From the NCBI GenBank assembly GCA_003559985.1, contig PWJP01000133.1:1-5875 (forward strand): DNA of 5,875 nucleotides, written 5' to 3'. The DNA is from Saprospirales bacterium. GTDB taxonomy: Bacteria; Bacteroidota; Bacteroidia; Chitinophagales; Saprospiraceae. The translations under genes and the position numbers were made by a program. Position 1 is the stretch's first letter, and each line of letters begins with the position of its first letter. Of the stretch, positions 1-5,875 are shown piece after piece. The notes under the pieces were generated by a model. It searched no databases, was not told the origin of the DNA, and was given only the letters and a program-made list of their open reading frames with translations.

Positions 1-746
1 ATTTGATTCCCCTCCGCATCCCGGCGGAATTGGCGTGAGTCCCTATCTGTTGATGGGATCGGTGCACCCTGTTCATCCCCTATCAAAATACCAAAAACAG
101 GAAAATTGCCCTGTTTCATTTGACCTAGACTGCCGTGAAAGTCGGGACCGTGATCCTCGCCATCGGTCAGCACCACCAAAACCCCACTTCCCAATTGCTG
201 CAAATAGTTATAAGCTTCATCCAGCATAGCAGCAAAAGAAGTTCCCTGAACGGGCATCATACCGGCCTCCGCAGCGCGAATATTGCCTTTGATTGCATCT
301 AAATCAGTGGTAATGGGCACTTCCAACCTGGCCACTCCGGCAAATGGCATAAAAGCGAAGTAATTCCCTCTTAGTTCGTCTATCAATTGGATGGTGTTTT
401 GCCGGGCAACCTCAAGCCTGTTAGGTGTTCTGTCTCCTGCCATCATACTGTAGGACATATCCATGGCGATCACTACATTGACCACTTCAACATCCACTCC
501 TGTCCGTTCACCCCCGAAACGGGGATTGACCAATGCCAATACCAGTAAGAAAAGTCCAAACAGCAGGAATAGATGACGGGTTTGCTGAAATCGGTAGGAA
601 AAGCCCGGGATAAGTCGTGTCAACATATCGGGGCCAAAGGTGCTTTTGAGCGCAAGCCACTGCTGCCTGTATTGCCACATCCAAAAAGCAACCAGCAGGA
701 CGACGGGCACCAGCAACAACAACCAGGAAATTTTTTCAAGTTCCAA
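1..746 (-). CDS. BatB-like membrane-anchored VWA-domain protein (partial, C-terminus beyond left edge)
   Basis: A VWA protein of the BatA/BatB aerotolerance type, with 248 residues visible. Residues 8-22 form a hydrophobic helix (WLLLLVPVVLLVAFW) and residues 58-73 a second one, the usual N-terminal membrane pair. The VWA domain starts at about residue 86. Its metal-ion-dependent adhesion site is intact: DMSYS at 96-100 (DxSxS), T169 in QGTS, and D195 in LTDGED. The GAPIP motif at 227-231 followed by REGN-like DAEGN at 243-247 is typical of BatB. Family members are usually about 320-350 aa, so roughly 70-100 residues with a last membrane helix should lie off the edge. The frame is open only after a TAA at 762-764, and the only start that keeps the first helix is TTG at 744-746; the first in-frame ATG (residue 23) lies inside that helix. 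It follows the Trx-like gene by 19 nt, so the two are probably co-transcribed. BatA is the alternative paralogue. The Bat link to oxygen tolerance is known from other Bacteroidota; the exact role here is inferred. Confidence 0.87.
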   Translation of the reverse strand, partial: MELEKISWLLLLVPVVLLVAFWMWQYRQQWLALKSTFGPDMLTRLIPGFSYRFQQTRHLFLLFGLFLLVLALVNPRFGGERTGVDVEVVNVVIAMDMSYSMMAGDRTPNRLEVARQNTIQLIDELRGNYFAFMPFAGVARLEVPITTDLDAIKGNIRAAEAGMMPVQGTSFAAMLDEAYNYLQQLGSGVLVVLTDGEDHGPDFHGSLGQMKQGNFPVFGILIGDEQGAPIPSTDRDSRQFRRDAEGNQ

Positions 747-765
747 TTTCCACTCTTTTGATTAC

Positions 766-1935
766 TCAATTGACCTTTTGCCGAAACTCTTCGTAAACGC
801 CCAATCTATCGTCTTCCTCATCCAGCTTTTCGATGGCTCTTTCCACGGAGCGCAACGCCTGCCGTTGGTTGTCCAACTTTAGTTGCAGTCGAGCGTGGCG
901 GAAAATAATTTCGGGGTCTTCTGATGATCTGGCGAGTCTCCTCCACTCCCCCTCCAAAAATTCCACAAAGCCGGAATTATCGCCAAAAAATCGCATGCCC
1001 AAATCAAATAACTCCACGGCACGGTCATTTTCCAGCCCCCCCAATTCCCCGATGTAGGGTGCCATATTTTCGCGGTACTGATCCTCATTTCTGGTTTGTA
1101 TAGCGTAGTAAATGGGTGCCCTTAACTCAAAAGAGCGGGCATTGGGGTGTTCAGCAAATTTTATTTTGTTTATGGCCTCTTCTACCAAAAAAGGCTCACG
1201 GAAGTTCATTGCCTTGGACACGGTATTCCATCCGGCCTCCATCACTATTTCATTGAACTCCTTCTCACCAATTGCATCGGCCACACCCTCTCTGTTTTCA
1301 ATCAAAAGATCGAACAACCTGCTGTCTGCTTCTTCTACAGCTACCGAAAGCAGACGCAGATTGAACTCATCGCTCATATCAACCTGGGTGCGAAAATAAT
1401 CATTGGCCAGGGGCCGGATGTTCTGTCCTTCCCTGCGCATATTATTGTAGTGGTGAAAAATGGTTTCAGAAGAGCGATCTCCCTCCTCATAAAGAGTCGA
1501 ATAATCCGCATAGGGATTGTAATTGGCCAGCGCTTTTTCACCTAAACGGATTAAACCGGCCGCATCCCGCGCACCGGAAACACTTACCACCACTTCTCCC
1601 TCGGGATCAATAAAATAGAGGGTGGGAAAAGCAGAAACAGGATATTTTTGTCTAAACTCCAGGCCCTTGCCTTTTTCCATGTCCCACTTCAGGTTGATGA
1701 AATGCTCATTGAAAAACTCACCCACTTTCGGATCGGGAAAAACCTGTGCCGCCATGCGCTTACAGGGACCACACCACTCCGCAAAGCAATCCACAAAAAT
1801 CAGTTTTTCCTTCTCACGGGCAAGTTCAAGCGTCTCTTCCCAATCTCCTTCAAAAAAATCAATACCCTGAGACAAACCGTTTTGTCCCAACCCTAAAATC
1901 ATCAACGTCACTCCTATCAGCAGGAAGCTTTTCAT
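766..1935 (-). CDS. Periplasmic thioredoxin-fold protein with helical C-terminal domain
   Basis: A 389-residue exported thioredoxin-like protein. Residues 1-23 read as a signal peptide (MKS, a hydrophobic core, then GLSQG), so it should act in the periplasm. The thioredoxin fold covers about 25-135: the active site is W54-C55-G56-P57-C58-K59 and the cis-proline is P104 in SAFPTLYFID. The WEETLELAREKEKLIFVD lead-in is typical of the Bacteroidota 'thioredoxin family protein' group that acts on disulfides or as a reductase partner. From about 140 to the end there is no second Trx fold. This part is charged and helical, and the last 70 residues (HARLQLKLDNQRQALRSVERAI) look like TPR-type helical repeats, suggesting partner binding. 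The ATG at 1935 directly precedes the signal peptide. It is the first gene of a minus-strand unit and the BatB-like gene follows 19 nt later. Whether it reduces or oxidises its partner cannot be told from the sequence. Confidence 0.88.
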   Translation of the reverse strand: MKSFLLIGVTLMILGLGQNGLSQGIDFFEGDWEETLELAREKEKLIFVDCFAEWCGPCKRMAAQVFPDPKVGEFFNEHFINLKWDMEKGKGLEFRQKYPVSAFPTLYFIDPEGEVVVSVSGARDAAGLIRLGEKALANYNPYADYSTLYEEGDRSSETIFHHYNNMRREGQNIRPLANDYFRTQVDMSDEFNLRLLSVAVEEADSRLFDLLIENREGVADAIGEKEFNEIVMEAGWNTVSKAMNFREPFLVEEAINKIKFAEHPNARSFELRAPIYYAIQTRNEDQYRENMAPYIGELGGLENDRAVELFDLGMRFFGDNSGFVEFLEGEWRRLARSSEDPEIIFRHARLQLKLDNQRQALRSVERAIEKLDEEDDRLGVYEEFRQKVN

Positions 1936-2195
1936 ACAAACATTTTTTTATACAAACTACAACGTAAAACTACACCAAATGGGATGATTGTTCTGAATAA
2001 GTCAGGCAAAATACTCCTTGCGGCAAGAAACAACTGACAACTCCATCCATCAATTCACAATATCATCCCCTGGAGGACAATAAAATCGGTGGTTAAAACC
2101 AATTCTGGGAAATTCCGGTCTGGTAAACATACCCTCACTTTTCTCGAGGCTTAGTGACCTTTTCGCTACATTTGCCAAAAACATACATTATATAT
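1936..2195. other. Divergent intergenic region with outward promoters
   Basis: This 260-nt non-coding stretch lies between the divergent Trx-like and aminotransferase genes and must hold promoters for both. The rightward promoter has a clear -7 match (listed separately). Leftward, only imperfect matches to TAnnTTTG were found: TAGTTTTA on the minus strand at 1972-1965 and TAGTTTGT at 1959-1952, with a TTTG at 1979-1976. A short dyad, TGGTTAAAACCA, sits at 2090-2101; it could be an operator half-site pair, but it is too short to assert this. No credible small gene was found: the longest minus-strand ATG frame is about 26 codons, with no family resemblance. Confidence 0.6.
2167..2174 (+). promoter_or_regulatory. 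Bacteroidota-type -7 promoter element (TACATTTG)
   Basis: TACATTTG matches the TAnnTTTG -7 consensus of the Bacteroidota primary sigma factor at every defined position. Transcription would start about 5-8 nt downstream, around 2180-2182, leaving a leader of roughly 15 nt before the ATG at 2196. No clean TTTG -33 box is seen at the expected spacing of about 19-21 nt; the nearest T-rich run is at 2139-2144. The position also decides the start of the aminotransferase gene, because an upstream in-frame GTG at 2154 would lie 5' of the transcript. Confidence 0.55.
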
Positions 2196-3395
2196 ATGGT
2201 ATCCTGGCAAAGAACTTTATTCAAGAAATACCTCGCACAAACCAGTGTAGAACCCATGATGTTTGAGCCGGTTAGGGCTGCGGGTTGTTGGTTTTACGAT
2301 GCTGATGGGAAAAAATACCTCGACCTGATTAGCGGGATTAGTGTCAGTGCAGCTGGTCACGGTCATCCCGAGATCAAATCTGCCATTCGGGAGCAACTTG
2401 ACCGCTACATGCACACCATGGTTTACGGTGAATTCGTCCTTTCGCGACAAACTGAGTTGGCAGAATTCATCGCCGGAAAGTTGAGTGACTCACTCGACAA
2501 TATCTACTTCGTCAACTCCGGATCTGAGGCTGTGGAAGGAGCTATTAAGCTGGCCTACAAATACACAGGACGAAGGGGACTCGTGGCTTGTAAGAGGGCT
2601 TACCACGGCTCGAGTACCGGGGCATTGAGCCTGATGGATGATCCCTATTACTCCTCCGGCTACAAACCACTGCTGGGGGGAGTCGATTTTATGGAATTCA
2701 ACAGGGAGGAGGATCTTACAAAAATTACGGATGAGACCGCGGCGGTTTTTATAGAACCCGTGCAGGGGGAAGCGGGATATCTACCCGCAGAAAAAAGTTT
2801 TTTAAAAGCCCTGCGAAACCGCTGCAATGAAACAGGCTGCTTGCTCGTGTTGGATGAAATACAATCCGGCATGGGTAGAACCGGAAAATTATGGGCACAC
2901 CTGCACTACGATATCACACCCGACATCCTGCTGACCGCAAAAGCACTGGGTGGTGGACTTCCCCTCGGAGCTTTTATCTCCTCAAAAAAAATAAAGTCGG
3001 TCTTTTCCGACAATCCTATTTTGGGTCACATCACCACTTTTGGCGGCAATCCGGTAAGTTGTGCAGCTTCTTTGGCGTGTATGGAGATTTTAACCAGAGA
3101 GGGCTGGCTGGAAAAAGTACCTGAAAAAGAGGCCCTGTTCCGCAGTGAGCTCCTAAAATGGGGTGTTGAAGAAATAAGTGGCAAGGGCCTGATGCTCGGA
3201 GTTCCAACAGGAGGATTTGAGCAATCAAAAATGCTGGTGCAAAAATGCCTGGAAAAGGGTTTGATTACGGATTGGTTTTTGTACGAAACCGGAAAACTGA
3301 GAATTTCACCACCACTAATAATTGACGAAGAGGAAATTCAATTCGCATGCAAGGTGATAGGACAATCGATGCAAGAGTTAGAAGCTCTCAAATAA
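2196..3395 (+). CDS. Class III PLP-dependent aminotransferase
   Basis: A 399-residue cytoplasmic fold-type I aminotransferase of the ornithine/acetylornithine/omega-amino acid group (class III), of normal length. Visible landmarks are: the GKKYLDLISGISV entry strand at 38-50; NSGSEAVEGAIKLA at 107-120, where GSEA binds the PLP phosphate; YHGSS at 136-140, with the aromatic residue that stacks on PLP; EPVQGEAGY at 187-195; LDEIQSGMGRTG at 219-230, with D220 pairing with the pyridine nitrogen; the Schiff-base lysine K249 in TAKALGGGLPLGA; and TTFGGNPVSCAA, which supplies the second-subunit phosphate contact. The chosen ATG gives the usual SWQRTLFKKYLAQTS N-terminus. The GTG at 2154 would add 14 residues unlike the family and would lie upstream of the likely transcription start. 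The sequence resembles the Bacteroidota 'aspartate aminotransferase family' group, whose substrate is often unknown, and lacks a nearby arginine gene to support ArgD. The gene is followed by a 145-nt gap, so it is probably monocistronic. Confidence 0.93.
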   Translation: MVSWQRTLFKKYLAQTSVEPMMFEPVRAAGCWFYDADGKKYLDLISGISVSAAGHGHPEIKSAIREQLDRYMHTMVYGEFVLSRQTELAEFIAGKLSDSLDNIYFVNSGSEAVEGAIKLAYKYTGRRGLVACKRAYHGSSTGALSLMDDPYYSSGYKPLLGGVDFMEFNREEDLTKITDETAAVFIEPVQGEAGYLPAEKSFLKALRNRCNETGCLLVLDEIQSGMGRTGKLWAHLHYDITPDILLTAKALGGGLPLGAFISSKKIKSVFSDNPILGHITTFGGNPVSCAASLACMEILTREGWLEKVPEKEALFRSELLKWGVEEISGKGLMLGVPTGGFEQSKMLVQKCLEKGLITDWFLYETGKLRISPPLIIDEEEIQFACKVIGQSMQELEALK

Positions 3396-3540
3396 TTTTT
3401 CAAAAAAAGTGAATCTCCGGGCAACGAAATGTTAAATCATTGTCTCTGAGATAAAGTAAAAGTGTCGGAGGCTTTAAGAATCAGATAAATATCTTAACTT
3501 AGCCCTTCATTTTCTTAATCAAATAATTAACTGGTTGACG
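3396..3540. other. Intergenic gap, no clear terminator
   Basis: This is a 145-nt AT-rich spacer between two co-oriented genes. It begins with a T-run/A-run pair right after the stop codon (about 3395-3408), but the pair leaves too short a loop to fold as a terminator. Weak complementary pairs (ATCTC 3413-3417 with GAGAT 3448-3452; CTCCG 3415-3419 with CGGAG 3466-3470) are only 5 bp long and lack a following T-tract. The right half holds a possible promoter (listed separately). No small gene is evident. Confidence 0.5.
3473..3502 (+). promoter_or_regulatory. Possible promoter of the repeat-protein gene
   Basis: TTTA at 3473-3476 and TAACTTAG at 3495-3502, with an 18-nt spacer, approximate the Bacteroidota TTTG / TAnnTTTG pair with one mismatch in each box. 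The start site would be near 3508, giving a leader of roughly 33 nt before the ATG at 3541. The mismatches and the AT-richness of the region make a chance match possible. Confidence 0.3.
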
Positions 3541-5875
3541 ATGCAAAAGTACTTTACAATTATTTTAATGCTTATTTTTCTATTTGCCAACTCCTTACAG
3601 GGACAATCTTATGACTTACCCTGTGATGCGGATGCCAATCCAATCATTTTTGGAGGTGGGGAACAAACGGAAACCCTCAATGGGACCATTGAAAATGTGA
3701 CTCCTTTTGTCACAGACAATACTGCTCCAAATGTTCAGGATTTTGGAATTACAGGGGCGGACAGTGCACTATTTTACAGGCTTGATCTCGATCAGCTCAC
3801 GTCTTTCCTTGAAATAGAGTGGATTAGTGGCTCTGCTGATGACCTGTACGTAGGACTTATAGCCTTTGATATAGCTTGTCCTACAGCTACTGAGTACGGA
3901 GAAACCGTTTATGACAACCCTGATGGCATGGAACTCCTCTCCGGAGATATTCAGGGAGGTGATATTACCTTCGAGCTCTGCGCACTGGATGAATTCGATT
4001 TCGACAATGTCTTCCTATGGGTGGCCAGTAGTGAAGGTGAAGGAGCCACTTTTGAGTTGGAGGTCACTCAATTTGTGCGACCAGATAATAGCGAGTGTGA
4101 TGATTCACCACAAACCCTGGGTGCGGGCACCATCAACCACGATGGCGAGTTGAGCTCAGGTTCGTTTAGCAACATCCACGCTTGCAGAACCAATTTCGCG
4201 GCGGGCGCAGACCCCTGTGCACTTGAATTCAACGATGGTGCCAGTGTTTGGTTTGAGTTCCAAACCGGTGACGAAGTGGGAGAAATAGACCTGGTTCTTG
4301 ACAATCCATCAGAAGTTGATGTGAAAGTAGCAGTACTTGAAGACCAGGGTGGCCTCTGTGAGTCATTTTTCCTCGCTCGCTACGGATGCGCCGATGAGGA
4401 CAACGACAATGAAATAGTACTTGAGAATATTGCCGTCAAACCCAATACCACCTATTTGATTCTTTTCAGCACCGATCCCGGTGACTGGAACGATGACTTT
4501 GAAATAACCATCTCTGCATGTGAACCACCGGAGAATAACATAATCTGTGATGCAGAGGACGTCGATTTCGACTCAAACCCGGTTCAAACAGTCTCCTTTG
4601 ATGGAAATACCGAATGCGCATATCCATTTTACGATGACAATCCAGACCTCACAGCCTGGTTTGACTTTGATTGCGGTCTCAATTCAGTTGAGAGAGCTGT
4701 ATTTTACAAATTGAATATCGACCCGGATGCAACCAGGCTCACTATTGAGAATATTTCCAATACTTTTGACGACCCTATGGCGGTGCAGGTAATAATACTT
4801 GATGGTCCTGCTTCGGCTTGTTCTGGTTTAAATTTCCAGGGTGCTGTTACAAATGCCCCCTCCGAATGGGGAAATTGTGACTTTGGACAGGGTGACGTCT
4901 TGGAAATCAACCTCTGCGATATCGACAATGCAGACTACGACCACATTTACCTTTGGGTGGCCTCCGATCTCGACGACGAGGGAGAGTTTACTTTTGAAGC
5001 CGCTCAGGAAATTGCGCCGGATAATGATCTTTGTGAGGATGCAATCGACCTGGGTCAGGGAAGTGCTTTAACCTCTGGATCACAAAATTGCGAAACTTTT
5101 AGCAACAGAGGTGCCTGTCCCGGTGACTTGACATCTGCGGATGGATGTATTGACAACTTCCAGGATGAAGCACTGGTTTGGTTTGAATTCACGACAGGAG
5201 ACAATGTCGGTGAAGTGAGCATTACCGTTGACCACACCAGCAACTCAGACCTTGATGTAGCAGTGATCCGGGCTGGTGCCCCATGTGCAGACCTTACTGC
5301 CATACGAGATGACCTTGGATGTGATAATGTCACTTCCGGAAATGTGGACCTGGAAAACATACCCGTCCAGTCTAATGCCTTATATTATGTCATTGTAAAT
5401 ACCCCGGAAGAGGATTGGGGTGACTTCGAAATTTGCATCGATGTGTGTGAAGCACCGGACAACAACCTCATCTGCGATGCTGAGGAGATTAATTTTAATC
5501 CCAATCCAGATCTTACTGCTACAGAATCCGGCACTACGGAATGCGCAACACCATTTTATGACGGTGACGATGCTCTGGGCAGTTGGTTCGATTTTGACTG
5601 TGGACAAAATGATGTGGAAAGAGCCGTATTTTACAAGTTGGAAATTGATGAACACGCCAGCGAATTGACCATTTCGGGTAATATTAACAGTGGAAATGGA
5701 CCATTGGCTGCACAAGTTTTTATAATAGATGATGCCAATTGTTCTGATATGAACTTCATGGGTACCATCGAAAGTGCACCTGCTGATTGGAACTCATGTA
5801 ATTTTGAAAATAATGATATAATTGTCGATCTGTGTGACATTGATGAAGATGCCTATGACAGACTCTACCTTTGGG
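3541..5875 (+). CDS. Large secreted Asp-rich tandem-repeat protein (partial, 3' end beyond window)
   Basis: An uninterrupted frame of 778 codons, still open at the right edge; I checked it codon by codon and found no stop. Residues 1-22 are a signal peptide (MQKYF, a hydrophobic core, NSLQGQ), so the product is exported. The mature part is rich in Asp, Glu and Asn, poor in Lys, and carries many Cys. It consists of tandem units of about 309 residues: unit 1 from 24 to 331, unit 2 from 332 to 640, and unit 3 from 641 on. Each unit has a module A (ICDAE, then FYKLxID, ending LCDID and LYLWVAS) and a module B (PDNxxC, VWFEF-TGD-VGE, a DVxVAV-like strand, LENIxVxxN, then DWxDFEI). Module B resembles PPC-like beta-sandwich domains of secreted Bacteroidota proteins. 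The family is not one I recognise by name. A surface adhesin or type IX secretion cargo is plausible, but the C-terminal sorting domain that would show it is not in the window. No enzyme active site was found. ATG 3541 is chosen because it directly precedes the signal peptide. Confidence 0.9.
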   Translation, partial: MQKYFTIILMLIFLFANSLQGQSYDLPCDADANPIIFGGGEQTETLNGTIENVTPFVTDNTAPNVQDFGITGADSALFYRLDLDQLTSFLEIEWISGSADDLYVGLIAFDIACPTATEYGETVYDNPDGMELLSGDIQGGDITFELCALDEFDFDNVFLWVASSEGEGATFELEVTQFVRPDNSECDDSPQTLGAGTINHDGELSSGSFSNIHACRTNFAAGADPCALEFNDGASVWFEFQTGDEVGEIDLVLDNPSEVDVKVAVLEDQGGLCESFFLARYGCADEDNDNEIVLENIAVKPNTTYLILFSTDPGDWNDDFEITISACEPPENNIICDAEDVDFDSNPVQTVSFDGNTECAYPFYDDNPDLTAWFDFDCGLNSVERAVFYKLNIDPDATRLTIENISNTFDDPMAVQVIILDGPASACSGLNFQGAVTNAPSEWGNCDFGQGDVLEINLCDIDNADYDHIYLWVASDLDDEGEFTFEAAQEIAPDNDLCEDAIDLGQGSALTSGSQNCETFSNRGACPGDLTSADGCIDNFQDEALVWFEFTTGDNVGEVSITVDHTSNSDLDVAVIRAGAPCADLTAIRDDLGCDNVTSGNVDLENIPVQSNALYYVIVNTPEEDWGDFEICIDVCEAPDNNLICDAEEINFNPNPDLTATESGTTECATPFYDGDDALGSWFDFDCGQNDVERAVFYKLEIDEHASELTISGNINSGNGPLAAQVFIIDDANCSDMNFMGTIESAPADWNSCNFENNDIIVDLCDIDEDAYDRLYLW
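3610..4533 (+). repeat. Protein repeat unit 1 (divergent N-terminal copy, modules A and B)
   Basis: This first copy of the roughly 309-residue unit is 924 nt long. It is aligned to the later copies by CDA at residues 28-30, FYRLDLD, LCALD at 146-150, FLWVAS at 158-163, VWFEF at 237-241 and LENIAV. Module A spans about residues 24-179 and module B about 180-331. Module A is the most divergent copy: it has only three cysteines (28, 113, 147), against six in the next two copies, and lacks the TEC-PFYDD and WFDFDCG segments. Confidence 0.75.
4534..5460 (+). repeat. Protein repeat unit 2 (complete, modules A and B)
   Basis: This is the best complete copy, 927 nt or 309 residues. Module A (about 332-491) has cysteines at 336, 359, 378, 427, 446 and 459, and ends in LCDID and IYLWVAS (471-477). 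Module B (about 492-640) starts PDNDLC and includes VWFEFTTGD at 546-554, GCDN, LENIPV and DWGDFEI. Its cysteines at 498, 526, 536, 582, 594 and 636 correspond to those of unit 1, with extras at 517 and 632. Units match clearly as protein but not as near-identical DNA, so the duplication is old. Confidence 0.85.
5461..5875 (+). repeat. Protein repeat unit 3 (module A only; cut by window edge)
   Basis: The unit opens NNLICDAE in register with NNIICDAE of unit 2, exactly 927 nt later. It keeps TEC at 666-668, PFYDGDD, WFDFDCG, VERAVFYKL, LCDID and LYLW, where the window stops. All six module A cysteines of unit 2 are kept (645, 668, 687, 734, 753, 765). By eye about half the residues are identical to unit 2 module A. 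A module B copy is expected immediately to the right. Confidence 0.82.

Noticed and set aside
35..882. Several plus-strand frames opposite the VWA and Trx-like genes
   Set aside because: The minus strand encodes intact VWA MIDAS and CGPC motifs there. The plus-strand frames have no conserved features.
2090..2101. TGGTTAAAACCA palindrome as an operator
   Set aside because: A single 12-bp dyad in AT-rich DNA is likely by chance, and no second copy was seen in the window.
1936..2153. Small gene on either strand in the divergent gap
   Set aside because: The longest ATG frame is about 26 codons and shows no family resemblance or ribosome binding site.
3413..3470. Possible stem-loop or terminator after the aminotransferase gene
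   Set aside because: The arms are only 5 bp, the loops are long, competing pairings exist, and no T-tract follows the second arm.
3911..4153. Plus-strand 80-codon frame inside the repeat-protein gene
   Set aside because: It is a +1 shadow of the long frame, with no signal or motif.
5380..5715. Minus-strand open frame of 111 codons
   Set aside because: It lies wholly antisense to the repeat protein, whose frame is supported by repeats and motifs. Its sequence has no recognisable features and fits the shadow of a biased coding frame.
3541..5875. CRISPR-like or recent DNA tandem repeat
   Set aside because: The periodicity is at protein level with diverged codons; there are no short identical direct repeats or spacers.

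Overview
The window looks like chromosomal DNA from a marine or environmental Bacteroidota (Saprospiria/Cytophagia-like). Three things point there: a perfect Bacteroidota-type -7 promoter hexamer pair (TAnnTTTG) and no strong Shine-Dalgarno sites, a Bat-type von Willebrand A (VWA) protein next to a periplasmic thioredoxin-fold protein, and a very long Asp/Asn/Cys-rich secreted repeat protein of the kind these bacteria export. This is inferred from gene content; there is no rRNA or other marker gene to confirm it.

Layout. The left third (1-1935) is on the minus strand and reads as one transcription unit. It starts with a periplasmic thioredoxin-like protein (389 aa, CGPC active site, helical C-terminal part). 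After a 19-nt gap comes a membrane-anchored VWA protein of the BatB type, which runs off the left edge. The VWA gene has no usable ATG and appears to start at TTG. A 260-nt divergent intergenic region (1936-2195) separates this unit from the plus-strand genes and carries a good promoter match for the rightward gene. The rightward genes are a complete class III PLP-dependent aminotransferase (2196-3395) and, after a 145-nt gap, a very long open frame (3541 to the right edge, 778 codons with no stop). That frame encodes a signal-peptide protein built from tandem units of about 309 residues.

How they relate. The Trx-like and BatB-like genes probably act together at the cell envelope; Bat proteins were linked to oxygen and oxidative-stress tolerance in other Bacteroidota. 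The aminotransferase is a soluble metabolic enzyme with no evident link to its neighbours. The repeat protein is probably a surface or secreted protein, perhaps an adhesin or type IX secretion cargo, but the C-terminal region that would show this lies outside the window. No RNA genes, mobile elements, CRISPR arrays or convincing intrinsic terminators were seen. The least ordinary element is the repeat protein: each 309-residue unit holds two different Cys-bearing modules that may share one beta-sandwich fold.
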